Source: Tropicimonas sediminicola (GTDB lineage: Bacteria; Pseudomonadota; Alphaproteobacteria; Rhodobacterales; Rhodobacteraceae). Taken from it: a stretch of 64,000 bases of DNA. Positions 10,685-20,733 of this stretch are shown here, piece by piece (positions within the stretch are counted from its first letter, which is position 1; every line of letters begins with the position of its first letter). The position numbers and the translations under genes were made by a program. A model generated the notes under the pieces. It had not been told where the DNA came from and ran no database searches. It saw only the letters and a list, made by a program, of their open reading frames with translations. The stretch is from contig NZ_FZOY01000002.1 in assembly GCF_900188335.1 (NCBI RefSeq), positions 186,001 to 250,000 of the forward strand, read 5' to 3'.

Positions 10685-11612
10685 TCGACCGGCTTTCCGC
10701 CAAGGCCTCTGCCGGGGACAGCAGGGGCGCCGGCCCGCGCGCCCGGTAATCCGCTCTGGCGAAGAACGCGCGGCCTTCGACGATACTGGCGAAGGGGCGC
10801 GCCGGTCTGGCATGGACCGGGCCCGGGGCGAGACAGGGGTATAGTTTCTCGAGGTCCGACCGGGTCGGGCCAAGTCCGCGAGGGCCGAGGAAGAGGCTCT
10901 CCGCCGCCACGCCATTGGCCAGGATGACGTCATGCTGCTCGAGCAGCAGGTGGTGATAGGTGATCGCCTCACCGTCTCCCATCAACCAGGCCCGTCCCGA
11001 GGCCAGCAACGCCTTTGCCGGGACGAGGATCTCCTCCAGCCCGAACCAGAGTTCCACGCAGCCACCGGCGACAAGCACGCGGTGCTGCTGGGACACGGTC
11101 AGCGGCCGGTCGTTGCCGAGCGCGCCTTCCCCGATCACGACGGCCCGCAACCGAGGATCCCGCTTCAGTGACGCCGCCGGAACGCGCCGCGCCCCGGCCC
11201 AGAGGATCCGCGCGACGCGGCCCGAGGCCGTCACGACCCTGTCGCCCGCCGAGAGCCGTTCGATGGGAACCTCTCCCTGCGGTGTCGCGATCAGCGTGCC
11301 GGCGAGGAAGCAGGGAGGGTCCGTCGGATCGAGATCGCCTCCCGAGATCTGCCAGTTTCCGGTCCGCAGGGGGCCGGTCGGATTGTCAGAGGCATAGGCG
11401 TAGATCTCTCCCTCGACCTCGATGAATTCCCCCGACTGCCCAGTCCCCCGGTAATTGCCCTGCCCGAGGTAGGTGTAGCTCCGGAACGTCGCGCCACCGT
11501 CAAAGGTGATCGTGTCCGCATCGATGATGGTCGCAGACAGCGTCGTGTTCTGGACGACGAAATTGCCGCCGCCTGTCGAGTTGACCGTGTGTGCAAGGAT
11601 ATCGAACGGCAT
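10668..11612 (-). CDS. Hint-domain (Hedgehog/intein) protein, catalytic residues present
   Basis: A 314-aa protein. The N-terminal 100 residues form a Ser/Thr/Gly-rich beta region. From Cys101 (PCFLAGTLIATPQGEVPIERL) a Hint_2 domain runs to about 255, with the block SQQHRVLV at 174-181 containing His177 and then GLEEILVPAKALL and YHHLLLEQHDVI. The tail ends in CCC. In this family Cys1 and the His of the QHR block are autoprocessing residues, so it may self-cleave. The ATG at 11612 has GGAG 9 bases upstream; a GTG at 11627 is the alternative. Rhodobacterales carry many such proteins, often RTX-linked and exported, with unknown roles. Confidence 0.8.
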   Translation of the reverse strand: MPFDILAHTVNSTGGGNFVVQNTTLSATIIDADTITFDGGATFRSYTYLGQGNYRGTGQSGEFIEVEGEIYAYASDNPTGPLRTGNWQISGGDLDPTDPPCFLAGTLIATPQGEVPIERLSAGDRVVTASGRVARILWAGARRVPAASLKRDPRLRAVVIGEGALGNDRPLTVSQQHRVLVAGGCVELWFGLEEILVPAKALLASGRAWLMGDGEAITYHHLLLEQHDVILANGVAAESLFLGPRGLGPTRSDLEKLYPCLAPGPVHARPARPFASIVEGRAFFARADYRARGPAPLLSPAEALAESRSISCCC

Positions 11613-11918
11613 CGTGTGGAACTCCACCCGATATGGCGTCCGGGTGTTCGGCGATTGGATTTCTTGAGGAGACCATCCCTCCTCAATGTGGCGAACGTTT
11701 GCTCCAAGCAGGGAAACCTCCCGACCGCCCTGCCCGTTTCGGCGCCCAACTTCCCATCAAAAAACACATCGACGCAAAGCAATTCAACCTTCGGTAGAGT
11801 TCCTCATCCAAATTGACGGTGGATGCCACTTGGCGACCTGAAACTCTCGAGGAAGCTGGCCGGAGTGTCTCGGCGGCTGTGTTTAAGCCGGTTACCGGCT
11901 AAATCCTGGAGGGAAACC
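11613..11918. promoter_or_regulatory. Divergent upstream region between the Hint gene and flp1
   Basis: No gene is seen in these 306 bases. The region separates the minus-strand Hint gene from the Tad operon and must hold both promoters. An AT-richer stretch at about 11755-11815 is the best place for the flp1 promoter. A short hairpin AGCCGG-TTA-CCGGCT (11886-11900) lies directly before the strong ribosome site GGAGGG (11908-11913), so it is probably in the flp1 mRNA leader. Confidence 0.45.
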
Positions 11919-12116
11919 ATGACCAACTACCTGATGCGCACCTTCAAGCGTTTTTCCAAAGACGAGAAGGGTGTGACCCTTGTCGAGTACGGCATCGCGA
12001 TCGCCCTGGCCGTCGGCCTCGGCACCGCGGCGCTGACGACTCTCGGCGACGAAATTGGCGACGCGATGGACGCCGCGGGCGCAGAGATGCCGAGCACCAC
12101 CACCACCACCAACTGA
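11919..12116 (+). CDS. flp: Flp family type IVb pilin 1
   Basis: A 65-aa Flp pilin, the structural subunit of the Tad pilus. A short positively charged leader ends at Gly (KDEKG), followed by the class IVb signature VTLVEYGIAIALAVGLG with the Glu-Tyr pair. The prepilin peptidase would cut after that Gly, leaving a short mature pilin. The C-terminus is a run of Thr (STTTTTN). GGAGGG gives strong translation. It is the first gene of the Tad cluster and is separated from flp2 by a strong hairpin. Confidence 0.93.
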   Translation: MTNYLMRTFKRFSKDEKGVTLVEYGIAIALAVGLGTAALTTLGDEIGDAMDAAGAEMPSTTTTTN

Positions 12117-12140
12117 CTTGGTGCGAGCTTTCTCGAAACT

Positions 12141-12170
12141 CTTCTGCGGCCGCGCCTGCGGTCGCAGAAG
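12141..12170 (+). promoter_or_regulatory. Strong hairpin between flp1 and flp2
   Basis: A 13-bp stem (12141-12153 with 12158-12170, one G-U pair) closes on a 4-base loop. It follows the flp1 stop by 24 bases and has no T run (CCTCCCCCC follows), so it looks more like an mRNA stabiliser or partial attenuator than a full terminator. It could keep the major pilin transcript in excess over downstream assembly genes. Confidence 0.6.
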
Positions 12171-12209
12171 CCTCCCCCCGAAGCCCAACGTTTCACCTGA
12201 AAGCCAAAG

Positions 12210-12386
12210 ATGAAATTTTTTCTTATTAGATTTAAATACCTTACCCGCGACACCCGCGGCGCGACGCTGGTCGAATACGGCGTTGCCCTGTCGCTCGCGA
12301 TGCTCGTCGGGGTCACGGCGCTGACCGCTCTTGGCCTCGAGATCGAGGATGCGATCGTCGCGGCCCAGCAAGAGATGCCCGACTGA
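12210..12386 (+). CDS. flp: Flp family type IVb pilin 2
   Basis: A 58-aa second Flp pilin. The leader ends in DTRG, then ATLVEYGVALSLAMLVGV carries the Glu-Tyr pair at the right position for prepilin peptidase cleavage, and a short acidic tail follows. Ten of the first codons are unusually AT-rich for this genome (Lys-Phe-Phe-Leu-Ile-Arg-Phe-Lys written with AAA, TTT, CTT, ATT, AGA). No strong ribosome site is seen, so it is probably expressed less than flp1. It may be a minor pilin. Confidence 0.85.
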   Translation: MKFFLIRFKYLTRDTRGATLVEYGVALSLAMLVGVTALTALGLEIEDAIVAAQQEMPD

Positions 12387-12432
12387 CCCGCCATCCGCGC
12401 AAAGGCGCGATACGAAACCGAAAGGACCAAAC

Positions 12433-13230
12433 ATGCGACTGAGCGCCATTCTGACAACCCTTGTGGGCCTCGCCGTTGCCGGTGGGTCCGCATATTTCGC
12501 CCGCGATTACGTCGAGCGGAGCACAGCCGCCGCGCTGGCGGTAGAGCCGGCAGCCACGGTCAGTGTGCTTGTTGCACGGCAGGACATCTCGCTGGGCCAA
12601 TCAATCGAATCCCATCTGCTCGAGACCATCGAGTGGCCCCGCGATGCGGTGCCGGCGGGCGTATTCACCAACCGCGACGAACTTCTGCCCGAGCGTGGCC
12701 AGCCAACGCGCCGCGCCAAGCGCGCGATCTCGCAAGGTGAGCTGATCATGCGGGTGAAGGTGTCCGACTTCGGCGAGAAGGTTACCATTGGCCAGGCGCT
12801 CGGCCCCAACCTGCGCGCCATGGCGATCAAGGTCTCGGCCGAGACCGCCGTCGGCGGCTTCGTGACGCCCGGCGATTTCGTCGACGTCCTGCTCACCCAA
12901 GGGCAGCGGGACGACCTGCGCGCGGTGACCATCCTGCAGAACATCCGCGTTATCGGTGTCGACCAGGACGCAGACGAACATGTCGACACGCCCGAGGTGG
13001 CGCGCACCGTGACCGTTGCAGTGACCCCGGAACAGGGCCAGCGGCTCGCCCTTGCCCAGCAGGCCGGGACGCTCAGCTTGACCCTGCGCAACTACGAAGC
13101 CGCAGAAACCCAGAAGCTCGAGTTGATCCGCCTGAGCGACATCCTGATGGATGCCCCGCTCGAGGATCGGATCTCGAAGACCGTCGTGGTCCGCCGCGGC
13201 AACGTGCCCGAAGTTCAGGAGCTGCGCTGA
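12433..13230 (+). CDS. cpaB: Flp pilus assembly protein CpaB/RcpC
   Basis: A 265-aa inner-membrane-anchored periplasmic assembly protein. It has one N-terminal membrane segment (residues 5-23), then a SAF domain (VLVARQDISLGQSIESHLLE, with WPRDAVPAGVF) and the RcpC/CpaB region (VSAETAVGGFVTPGDFVDVLLT). AAAGGA lies before the ATG at 12433. The usual partner, the outer-membrane secretin, does not follow; three TadE/G-like genes take its place. Confidence 0.92.
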   Translation: MRLSAILTTLVGLAVAGGSAYFARDYVERSTAAALAVEPAATVSVLVARQDISLGQSIESHLLETIEWPRDAVPAGVFTNRDELLPERGQPTRRAKRAISQGELIMRVKVSDFGEKVTIGQALGPNLRAMAIKVSAETAVGGFVTPGDFVDVLLTQGQRDDLRAVTILQNIRVIGVDQDADEHVDTPEVARTVTVAVTPEQGQRLALAQQAGTLSLTLRNYEAAETQKLELIRLSDILMDAPLEDRISKTVVVRRGNVPEVQELR

Positions 13231-13254
13231 GGCGCATGGCCGAGGGAGAGCGCG

Positions 13255-14718
13255 ATGAAACCGTTTCGTTCCATAGGTGAACTGCGCAAGGCGACGGAGG
13301 GGACCATACTGGTCTTCTGGGGGATTTCCTTCGCCACCTTCCTCGGCCTGGTCGCCCTGTCCTTCGATCTCGGCCGCATCGGCATCACCCAGACCGAACT
13401 GCAATCCTTTGCCGACCACGTGGCGCTCGCCGCCGCCGGCGAGCTGGACGGCCGCCCGGACTCGATCGACCGTGCCCGCGCCGCCGCCGCCAATTTCATC
13501 ACCGATCACAAGACGTTCGGCTCCGGCGACAGCACCCTGTCGGGCGACGCGGACTATGCGCTGACCTTCTTCCGTTCCCTGCCCTCCAGCGACCTGACGG
13601 CCATGACGGACATCGCGACCGAGCCGGAGGACGCCGCCTATGTCCGCGCGACGGCCACCGCCAGCACCGTCGACATGACCTTCGCCGCCGCCTTCGCCGC
13701 GCTCACCGGAAATGCCGCGCCCGATGGAGTGGTGCGTGCCTCGGCCGTGGCGGGTTTCACGATGTATGCCTGCGACATCACTCCGATGATGTTCTGCGTG
13801 CCTGGCCCCGACTGGTCGGCCGACGACCATACCGGCGACATGGTGCTGCTGCGCACCGGCGGCCAAGGCGCGGCCTGGGGGCCTGGCGATTTCGGGTTCC
13901 TCGACCCGCAGAACGTGAAGGTCGATCCGAACGGCCCCTGCGCCGGCCTGTCGAACCAGCAGCTGGACCGATGCCTGCTCGGCGCCGTCGGCAGCATCAC
14001 CCAGTGTTTCGTGCAGAAGGGCGTCGACATGGAGCCCGGGCAGAAGGTCGGCATCGAGGACGCCGCGATCAACGTCCGGTTCGACATGTATTCCGCCACG
14101 ATGAACAACAAGAAGAACGACCCGGACTACGCGCCCGCGCCGAACGTCATCGATGGCCTGGTTACCAAGAGCTGCAAGGCCGACGACAACGTCGTGAGCA
14201 ACCAGGACCCCACGCCGCTGTCCGTGCCCCTGCCGCCGGACGATTGCTTCCCCGGCTGCCCGCGTTTCGGCGACGGCAATGGCTGGGCCACCGGACGTGC
14301 CAACTACGTGAACGTCAATTACGGCGGCGTGGACCCGACCGGGCTGCCCGCAGACGCCACCCGATACGAGTTCTACAAGAAGGAGATCGACCTGCACGGC
14401 GGCGCGCTGTCGTCGGAAGCGATCCTGCCCGCGGGCAACCCGGAGACCGGCCGTCCGCAATGCGCCCCGCAGGCCACGTCCAACCCCGATCGCCGTGTCA
14501 TCATCGTCGCCGGGATCGACTGCGCGGCCAACAACATCCAGGGCTCGGCCAGCAACGTGCCGGTGCAGGAATTCGTCAAGATCTTCCTCGTCCAGCCCGG
14601 AAAGGTGAGCGGTGCCAAGCAGTTCGACATCCTTGGCGAGGTCGTCGGCACGGCCGGTGGCGTCGGTGGCGGCGCAGCGGGCGCGACCTTCCACGATGTC
14701 GTGCAGCTCTACCGGTGA
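13255..14718 (+). CDS. tadG: TadG-like pilus assembly protein (pseudopilin-type N-terminus)
   Basis: A 487-aa protein with an N-terminal TadE/TadG segment (EGTILVFWGISFATFLGLVALSFDLGRIG) that acts as membrane anchor, then ALAAAGELDGR as in TadG/DUF2134 proteins and a large Cys-containing periplasmic domain of about 430 residues with a C-terminal GTAGGVGGGAAG stretch before HDVVQLYR. It is probably processed by a prepilin peptidase and exposed in the periplasm. The end lies 4 bases before the next gene. Confidence 0.8.
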   Translation: MKPFRSIGELRKATEGTILVFWGISFATFLGLVALSFDLGRIGITQTELQSFADHVALAAAGELDGRPDSIDRARAAAANFITDHKTFGSGDSTLSGDADYALTFFRSLPSSDLTAMTDIATEPEDAAYVRATATASTVDMTFAAAFAALTGNAAPDGVVRASAVAGFTMYACDITPMMFCVPGPDWSADDHTGDMVLLRTGGQGAAWGPGDFGFLDPQNVKVDPNGPCAGLSNQQLDRCLLGAVGSITQCFVQKGVDMEPGQKVGIEDAAINVRFDMYSATMNNKKNDPDYAPAPNVIDGLVTKSCKADDNVVSNQDPTPLSVPLPPDDCFPGCPRFGDGNGWATGRANYVNVNYGGVDPTGLPADATRYEFYKKEIDLHGGALSSEAILPAGNPETGRPQCAPQATSNPDRRVIIVAGIDCAANNIQGSASNVPVQEFVKIFLVQPGKVSGAKQFDILGEVVGTAGGVGGGAAGATFHDVVQLYR

Positions 14719-14722
14719 TCCC

Positions 14723-15229
14723 ATGACACGCCTGTTCCGCCATATCCCCTCAAACCTCCGCCGGTTCCGCCGCTCCGAGAACGGCGCACAGCTGGTTGAG
14801 TTCGCGATCCTGCTTCCGATGCTGCTGCTGATCTTCGCCGTGATCGTCGAGGGCGGGCGGCTGATGTGGTCCTACCAGGCCACGGGATCGGGCGTACGGG
14901 ATGCCACGCGCTATCTCGCCCGCGTCGTGCCCTCCGATGTCTGCAGCGGCGGCGGTTCCGTCGCCGCCTGGCAGGGCAAGGTCGAGAGCATCGTGCGCGA
15001 ATCCTCTGCGGGCGACGCCTTTTTCCCGACCGGTATCACCATCACCTCCGTCACCCCGCGCGTGACCTGCTTCTCCGGCAGCTACCGCGTGCCCGTCGTC
15101 GGCGTGGCCGCCGTCACCGCCAACGTGACGATCACCTTCCCCTTTGCCGGCCTCTTCCGCTTCGCCGGAAGCGATCGCACCACGATCAACACCAGCGTCA
15201 CCGACCAGAGCCGGATCTTCGGAACATGA
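14723..15229 (+). CDS. tadE: TadE-like pseudopilin
   Basis: A 168-aa protein. After a basic leader, residues 19-45 read ENGAQLVEFAILLPMLLLIF, the TadE hallmark with Glu five residues after the processed Gly. The periplasmic part contains two cysteines (DVCSGGG and RVTCFSGS) that could form a disulfide. It overlaps the next gene by ATGA. Confidence 0.85.
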   Translation: MTRLFRHIPSNLRRFRRSENGAQLVEFAILLPMLLLIFAVIVEGGRLMWSYQATGSGVRDATRYLARVVPSDVCSGGGSVAAWQGKVESIVRESSAGDAFFPTGITITSVTPRVTCFSGSYRVPVVGVAAVTANVTITFPFAGLFRFAGSDRTTINTSVTDQSRIFGT

Positions 15230-15867
15230 AACCGCACCGCACATATCGCCTGCGCGCCTTCCGGCGCGACGAGGACGGCGCGACGCTGGTCGAGTTCGCG
15301 CTGGTGCTCGCCTTGTTCCTGCTGATCCTGTTCGGGCTGATCGACTTCGGCCGGATGGCCTTCCACTATGTCACCGCCGAAAAGGCGATGCACATCGCCG
15401 CCCGCGTCGCGGCCGTGCGCCCGCCGGCCTGCGCCGGGGTGCCGGAATTCCACCTGATCGACCCCGACAACACCGACACGACCCCGCCCGACTACGGGAC
15501 GCGCTGTAACGCCGGGGCCAATGTCTGCCTGCCCGCCGGCACGATCTCCTGCGCCGGCGCGCTTACCAATTCCACCGTGGCCGAGATCTGGCCGATCGTG
15601 CGGGGCACCCTGCCCAACGACGCCAACCCGGACGCGCTGCGGTTCAGCTATGCCTACGACCCCAATCTCGGCTTCCTCGGCGGGCCCTACGTGCCTGTCG
15701 TGACAGTCGAGCTTCAGAACCTTCAGTTCCGCTTCATCTCGCCGCTGGGCGCGCTGGTCGGGCTGACGGGCGCCACGGCCCCGACCGGGCTGGGCGCAGA
15801 CATCGCCTTCCCTGCCATGAGCGTGTCGATGCCGGGTGAAGACCTGGCCCACGGCTCTGCGGGATAG
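15226..15867 (+). CDS. tadE: Second TadE-like pseudopilin
   Basis: A 213-aa TadE family protein with EDGATLVEFALVLALFLLILFG after a basic leader and a 165-residue periplasmic part with four cysteines (PPACAG, TRCNAG, VCLPAG, ISCAGA). The start overlaps the preceding stop, so the two TadE proteins are translationally coupled and probably assemble together. Confidence 0.85.
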   Translation: MKPHRTYRLRAFRRDEDGATLVEFALVLALFLLILFGLIDFGRMAFHYVTAEKAMHIAARVAAVRPPACAGVPEFHLIDPDNTDTTPPDYGTRCNAGANVCLPAGTISCAGALTNSTVAEIWPIVRGTLPNDANPDALRFSYAYDPNLGFLGGPYVPVVTVELQNLQFRFISPLGALVGLTGATAPTGLGADIAFPAMSVSMPGEDLAHGSAG

Positions 15868-15882
15868 AGAGAGGAGACCGAC

Positions 15883-17094
15883 ATGACTGCCAGCTCCAAT
15901 TCCATCGCCCTCGTCGGGTTCATCGATCCAACGTCGCGACAGCTCGCCGACGAGATCCGCAATGACAAGAGTTGCGAGGTGGAGGAAATCGGCCTGCCGC
16001 TCGCCGCGATCAACGGCCATGCCGTGAAGCTCGCCCACAAGCATTCGGTCATCCTGTTCCGCGCCAACACCGGCTCGAAGGACGACGAGGAGGCTGTCCG
16101 GCTGATCCGCAGCCAGGCCACCCGGCGGGCGACCATCGTTGCGCTGACCGAGGCCTCGGCCTCGCTGCAGGCGGCGCACAATCTCACCCGGGCCGGCGCC
16201 GATGCGGTGCTGCCCGACACGGCCTCGTTCGACGATCTGAAGGCGGCGCTCAGCCATGCCGCAGCCTCCCATGCGCCGGCCGTGGCGACGGGCGGCGGCG
16301 CGCCGAAACAGGGCCGGATCATCTCGGTTGCGCAGGCGCGCGGCGGTGCGGGGGCAACCACCGTCGCCGTCAACCTCGCGGACATGCTGCTCAGCCGGCA
16401 GGGCCGTCTCAAGAAGAAGCCCAGCAAGCGCGTCGCCATCGTCGACCTGGACCTGCAGTTTGGCGCCGTCGCGGGCTTCCTCGACGCCGCGCGGAACGAC
16501 AGCCTCTACCAGATGGCCAGCGAGGACACGCTGCCCGACGAGACCTTCCTCGAGCAATCCCTCGTCAAACTGCCGTCCGGGCTCTCGGTCCTGCCCGCGC
16601 CCTCCAAGTTCGCGCCGCTCGACGCGCTGACAAACGCGCAGGTCAAGGCGATCCTCGAGACGCTGGCGCGCAGCCACGACCACGTGATCGTCGACATGCC
16701 GCGCGCGCTGGTGGGATGGATCTCGCCGGTGCTGGAACTCAGCGACCGGATGCTGCTCGTGACAGACACCGCGGTGCCCTCGTTCCAGCAGGCCCGCCGC
16801 CTGATCGATGCCTATACCGAGGACAACCTCGGCCTTGCCATCGACATGGTGGTGAACTTCGAGAAGAAGCCGTTGATCAAGGGCCGGCTGCACAGCGAGG
16901 CCGAGAAGATCCTCGAACGCCCGCTGAAACACTGGTTGCCGCCCGACCCGAAAGCCACCCGCCTGGCACTGGATCGAGGCGCGCCGCTGTCCGAGGTCGC
17001 CAGCCGCTCGCCGCTGACCCGCGCCTTCCGGAAACTCGGCACTTCTCTCACGGACGCGATGGACCAAAGAGCGGTCGCAAGGATCAAAGGTTAA
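15883..17094 (+). CDS. cpaE: Tad pilus localisation ATPase-like protein CpaE/TadZ
   Basis: A 403-aa MinD/ParA-like protein with an N-terminal receiver-like domain (residues 1-130) and a C-terminal P-loop domain. The loop is QARGGAGATT (151-160), the CpaE form in which the catalytic Lys of the deviant Walker motif is replaced by Ala, so strong ATPase activity is not expected. Family members place the Tad machine at the cell pole. AGAGAGGAG precedes the ATG. cpaF follows after 13 bases. Confidence 0.92.
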   Translation: MTASSNSIALVGFIDPTSRQLADEIRNDKSCEVEEIGLPLAAINGHAVKLAHKHSVILFRANTGSKDDEEAVRLIRSQATRRATIVALTEASASLQAAHNLTRAGADAVLPDTASFDDLKAALSHAAASHAPAVATGGGAPKQGRIISVAQARGGAGATTVAVNLADMLLSRQGRLKKKPSKRVAIVDLDLQFGAVAGFLDAARNDSLYQMASEDTLPDETFLEQSLVKLPSGLSVLPAPSKFAPLDALTNAQVKAILETLARSHDHVIVDMPRALVGWISPVLELSDRMLLVTDTAVPSFQQARRLIDAYTEDNLGLAIDMVVNFEKKPLIKGRLHSEAEKILERPLKHWLPPDPKATRLALDRGAPLSEVASRSPLTRAFRKLGTSLTDAMDQRAVARIKG

Positions 17095-17107
17095 GGAGCA
17101 CGACGCC

Positions 17108-18505
<1,398 letters not shown>

Positions 18506-18508
18506 GCC

Positions 18509-19480
18509 ATGCTCGATCGCCTGTCGGACCAGGATATCATCTACGTCGTCTATTGCGGCATCGCCGTCGGCGCGCTCGTCTTCGTGTCGGGCCTGGGCCA
18601 GCTCTTCAGCCCACAGGAGAACCGCGACGAGGCGCGCAGCCGGCGCATGCGGATGATCGCGGACGGTCGCTCAACCGCTGAACTTCTCGCGCTTCTGAAG
18701 CCGACGCCGAAGACCGGGCTGCTTGCCCGCATTCCCTTTGTCGGCGACCTGACGGTCAAGCTGCGCAAGGCCGGCTGGATGATCAGCGCCCGGATGTTCG
18801 TGGCGGCCTGCCTGATGCTCTGGGGCGCGATTACCCTCGTCGGTGCGAATTTCGCGCCGATCGGAACCGTGGCGCTGCTCGCCATCGTGCCCGCCTTCGT
18901 TCTGCCGCTGGCGGTCCTGAACGCCCGGATCAACCAGCGCACCGAAAAGCTGGTGCTGCAACTGCCCGACGCGCTGGAGCTGATGGCCCGCGGCCTGAAG
19001 GTCGGCCACCCGCTGGCCGCCTCCATCGCCGCCGTCGCCGAGGAGATGCCCGACCCGATCGGCACCGAGTTCGGCCTGATCCACGACCAGGTGAACTACG
19101 GCGAGGACCTGGTGGACGCGTTCAAGGAATTCGCCGAGCGGGTCGATGTCGAAGACGTCAACTACCTGTCCGCCAGCATCGGCATCCAGTACGGCACCGG
19201 CGGCGACCTGGTGCGGGTGATCAGCGTTCTGTCGCGCACCATCCGCAACCGGATCGCCATGCGCCGCAAGATCCGAGCGATCTCGTCGGAGGGGCGGCTC
19301 TCCGCCTGGTTCCTCTCCGCCCTGCCCCTGGTGATCTTCGGATTCACCATGTCCGCGACGCCGGAATACTACGGCGGTGTCATGGCGGACCCGATGTTCC
19401 GCCCGATGGCGATCACCGTGATCGTCCTCGTGATCGCGAATGCGCTGGTTCTGCGCAAGCTCGTGAACTTCAAGCTCTGA
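18509..19480 (+). CDS. tadB: Tad inner-membrane platform protein TadB
   Basis: A 323-aa type II secretion F-domain protein. It has membrane segments near residues 12-30, about 95-135 and near the C-terminus, with the GspF core LPDALELMARGLKVGHPLAAS and the cytoplasmic LARKAGW-like block VKLRKAGWMI. It starts 3 bases after cpaF and forms the platform with TadC. Confidence 0.94.
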   Translation: MLDRLSDQDIIYVVYCGIAVGALVFVSGLGQLFSPQENRDEARSRRMRMIADGRSTAELLALLKPTPKTGLLARIPFVGDLTVKLRKAGWMISARMFVAACLMLWGAITLVGANFAPIGTVALLAIVPAFVLPLAVLNARINQRTEKLVLQLPDALELMARGLKVGHPLAASIAAVAEEMPDPIGTEFGLIHDQVNYGEDLVDAFKEFAERVDVEDVNYLSASIGIQYGTGGDLVRVISVLSRTIRNRIAMRRKIRAISSEGRLSAWFLSALPLVIFGFTMSATPEYYGGVMADPMFRPMAITVIVLVIANALVLRKLVNFKL

Positions 19481-19490
19481 GGGGACGATC

Positions 19491-20489
19491 ATGGACCGTA
19501 TTCACCCCATCCTCACGTCCTACGGGATCAGCAGCGAGATGCTGATCATCCTTGGCATCGCGCTCGGTTCGCTGCTGTTCGTCTACGGCCTGAGCACGGC
19601 GACCAGCAGCCCCAACCCGGCCGCCGACAGGCTCGCCGCCTCGGACCGGCGCCGCCAGGCGCGGCTCGACCAGGGCATCCTGAAGCCCGTCGAGTCGGAC
19701 CCGACCGGCCTCATGAAATCCTTCGTGCCCTCGGACGCCGCACAACGCAGTGCGCTGCGGCTCAAGCTCAAGCAGGCCGGCCGCGACGGGCCGAACAGCG
19801 TGGCGCGCTTCATGCTCACGCGGATCCTGCTGGCGCTGCTGCTGCCGGCGGTGTTCCTCGGCCTTGCGGCCCTGAGTCGCGAGATGCCCGAAGTCGTCCC
19901 CGAGGGGCTGGCCGTCCGGCTGAACGGCATGTCCAACTTCGGCATGTTCCAGTGGCTGACCCTGCTCGTCGCAATCGGCTATTTCGGGCCGCTGCGCCTG
20001 CTCGACGCGCGGGTCGAGGCCCGACAGCAGCGGATCCGCTACGGCTTTCCAAACGCGCTCGACCTGCTGCAGATTTCGGTCGAGGCCGGGCTCGGGTTCG
20101 ACGCGGCGATGACCCGGGTCGGCAACGAGTTGCGGGAGGTCTCTCCGGACATCGCCTACGAGTTTCTCAGCGTCCAGCACGAGGTCCAGGCCGGACGGCC
20201 CCGCGACGCCGCGCTTCGAGACATGGCCGACCGGGTCGGGCTCGACTTCGTGCATTCCTTCGTCAACGTCGTACGCCAGTCGATGCAGCTCGGCACAAGC
20301 ATGACGGAGGCTCTCAACGTCTATGCAGAGGAGCTGCGCAACTACCGCGAGGTGCAGGCGCAGGAAAAGGCCAACAAGCTGCCGGTCAAGATGTCCGGGG
20401 TCCTGGCCTCGCTGATGCTGCCGGCGCTGATCCTGTTGTCGCTCGGCCCGGTGGTGATCCGTTACGTGAACTACTTCGCCGCCAACTGA
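19491..20489 (+). CDS. tadC: Tad inner-membrane platform protein TadC
   Basis: A 332-aa GspF-like protein with segments near 15-35, about 105-130, 145-170 and 305-328, and the core FPNALDLLQISVEAGLGFDAAMTRVGNEL. A GAGGGGA ribosome site precedes the ATG. It completes the motor-platform block. A 13-bp inverted repeat follows within 25 bases. Confidence 0.94.
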   Translation: MDRIHPILTSYGISSEMLIILGIALGSLLFVYGLSTATSSPNPAADRLAASDRRRQARLDQGILKPVESDPTGLMKSFVPSDAAQRSALRLKLKQAGRDGPNSVARFMLTRILLALLLPAVFLGLAALSREMPEVVPEGLAVRLNGMSNFGMFQWLTLLVAIGYFGPLRLLDARVEARQQRIRYGFPNALDLLQISVEAGLGFDAAMTRVGNELREVSPDIAYEFLSVQHEVQAGRPRDAALRDMADRVGLDFVHSFVNVVRQSMQLGTSMTEALNVYAEELRNYREVQAQEKANKLPVKMSGVLASLMLPALILLSLGPVVIRYVNYFAAN

Positions 20490-20511
20490 CCGCGCGGCCC
20501 CGGCACTTTTC

Positions 20512-20548
20512 GGCCACAATTCCCACGGCGAACCCGGGAATTGTGGCC
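20512..20548. terminator. 13-bp inverted repeat after tadC
   Basis: Perfect arms at 20512-20524 and 20536-20548 with an 11-base loop. Only TT follows on the plus strand, and TTTT precedes the left arm. It may end the main Tad transcript or serve as an operator for the regulator gene downstream. Confidence 0.55.
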
Positions 20549-20615
20549 TTGCCGATGAACAATTGCACTGCCCAGAGCCTTTGTTTCAAATTTGTGATCC
20601 ATTCCCGCCAAGTAT

Positions 20616-20644
20616 TTGACACATTCGTTAAAGCGTCATTAACT
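20616..20644 (+). promoter_or_regulatory. Candidate sigma-70 promoter for the LuxR gene
   Basis: A perfect -35 TTGACA (20616-20621) with a 17-base spacer and a weak -10 (TTAACT, 20639-20644), inside an AT-rich stretch about 90 bases before the LuxR start. This suggests the regulator has its own promoter, apart from the Tad operon. Confidence 0.45.
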
Positions 20645-20733
20645 GACCTAGAGGCAACGAACCAATAGGCAAGAATCCACCCCGAGCAGCATGTGAAGTG
20701 TGTTGTGTTGTTCTTTATTTTTCGGGGTACAAA

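Noticed and set aside
12601-14724. Minus-strand open frame of about 700 codons opposite cpaB and tadG
   Set aside because: Same reason: an antisense shadow of Tad genes.
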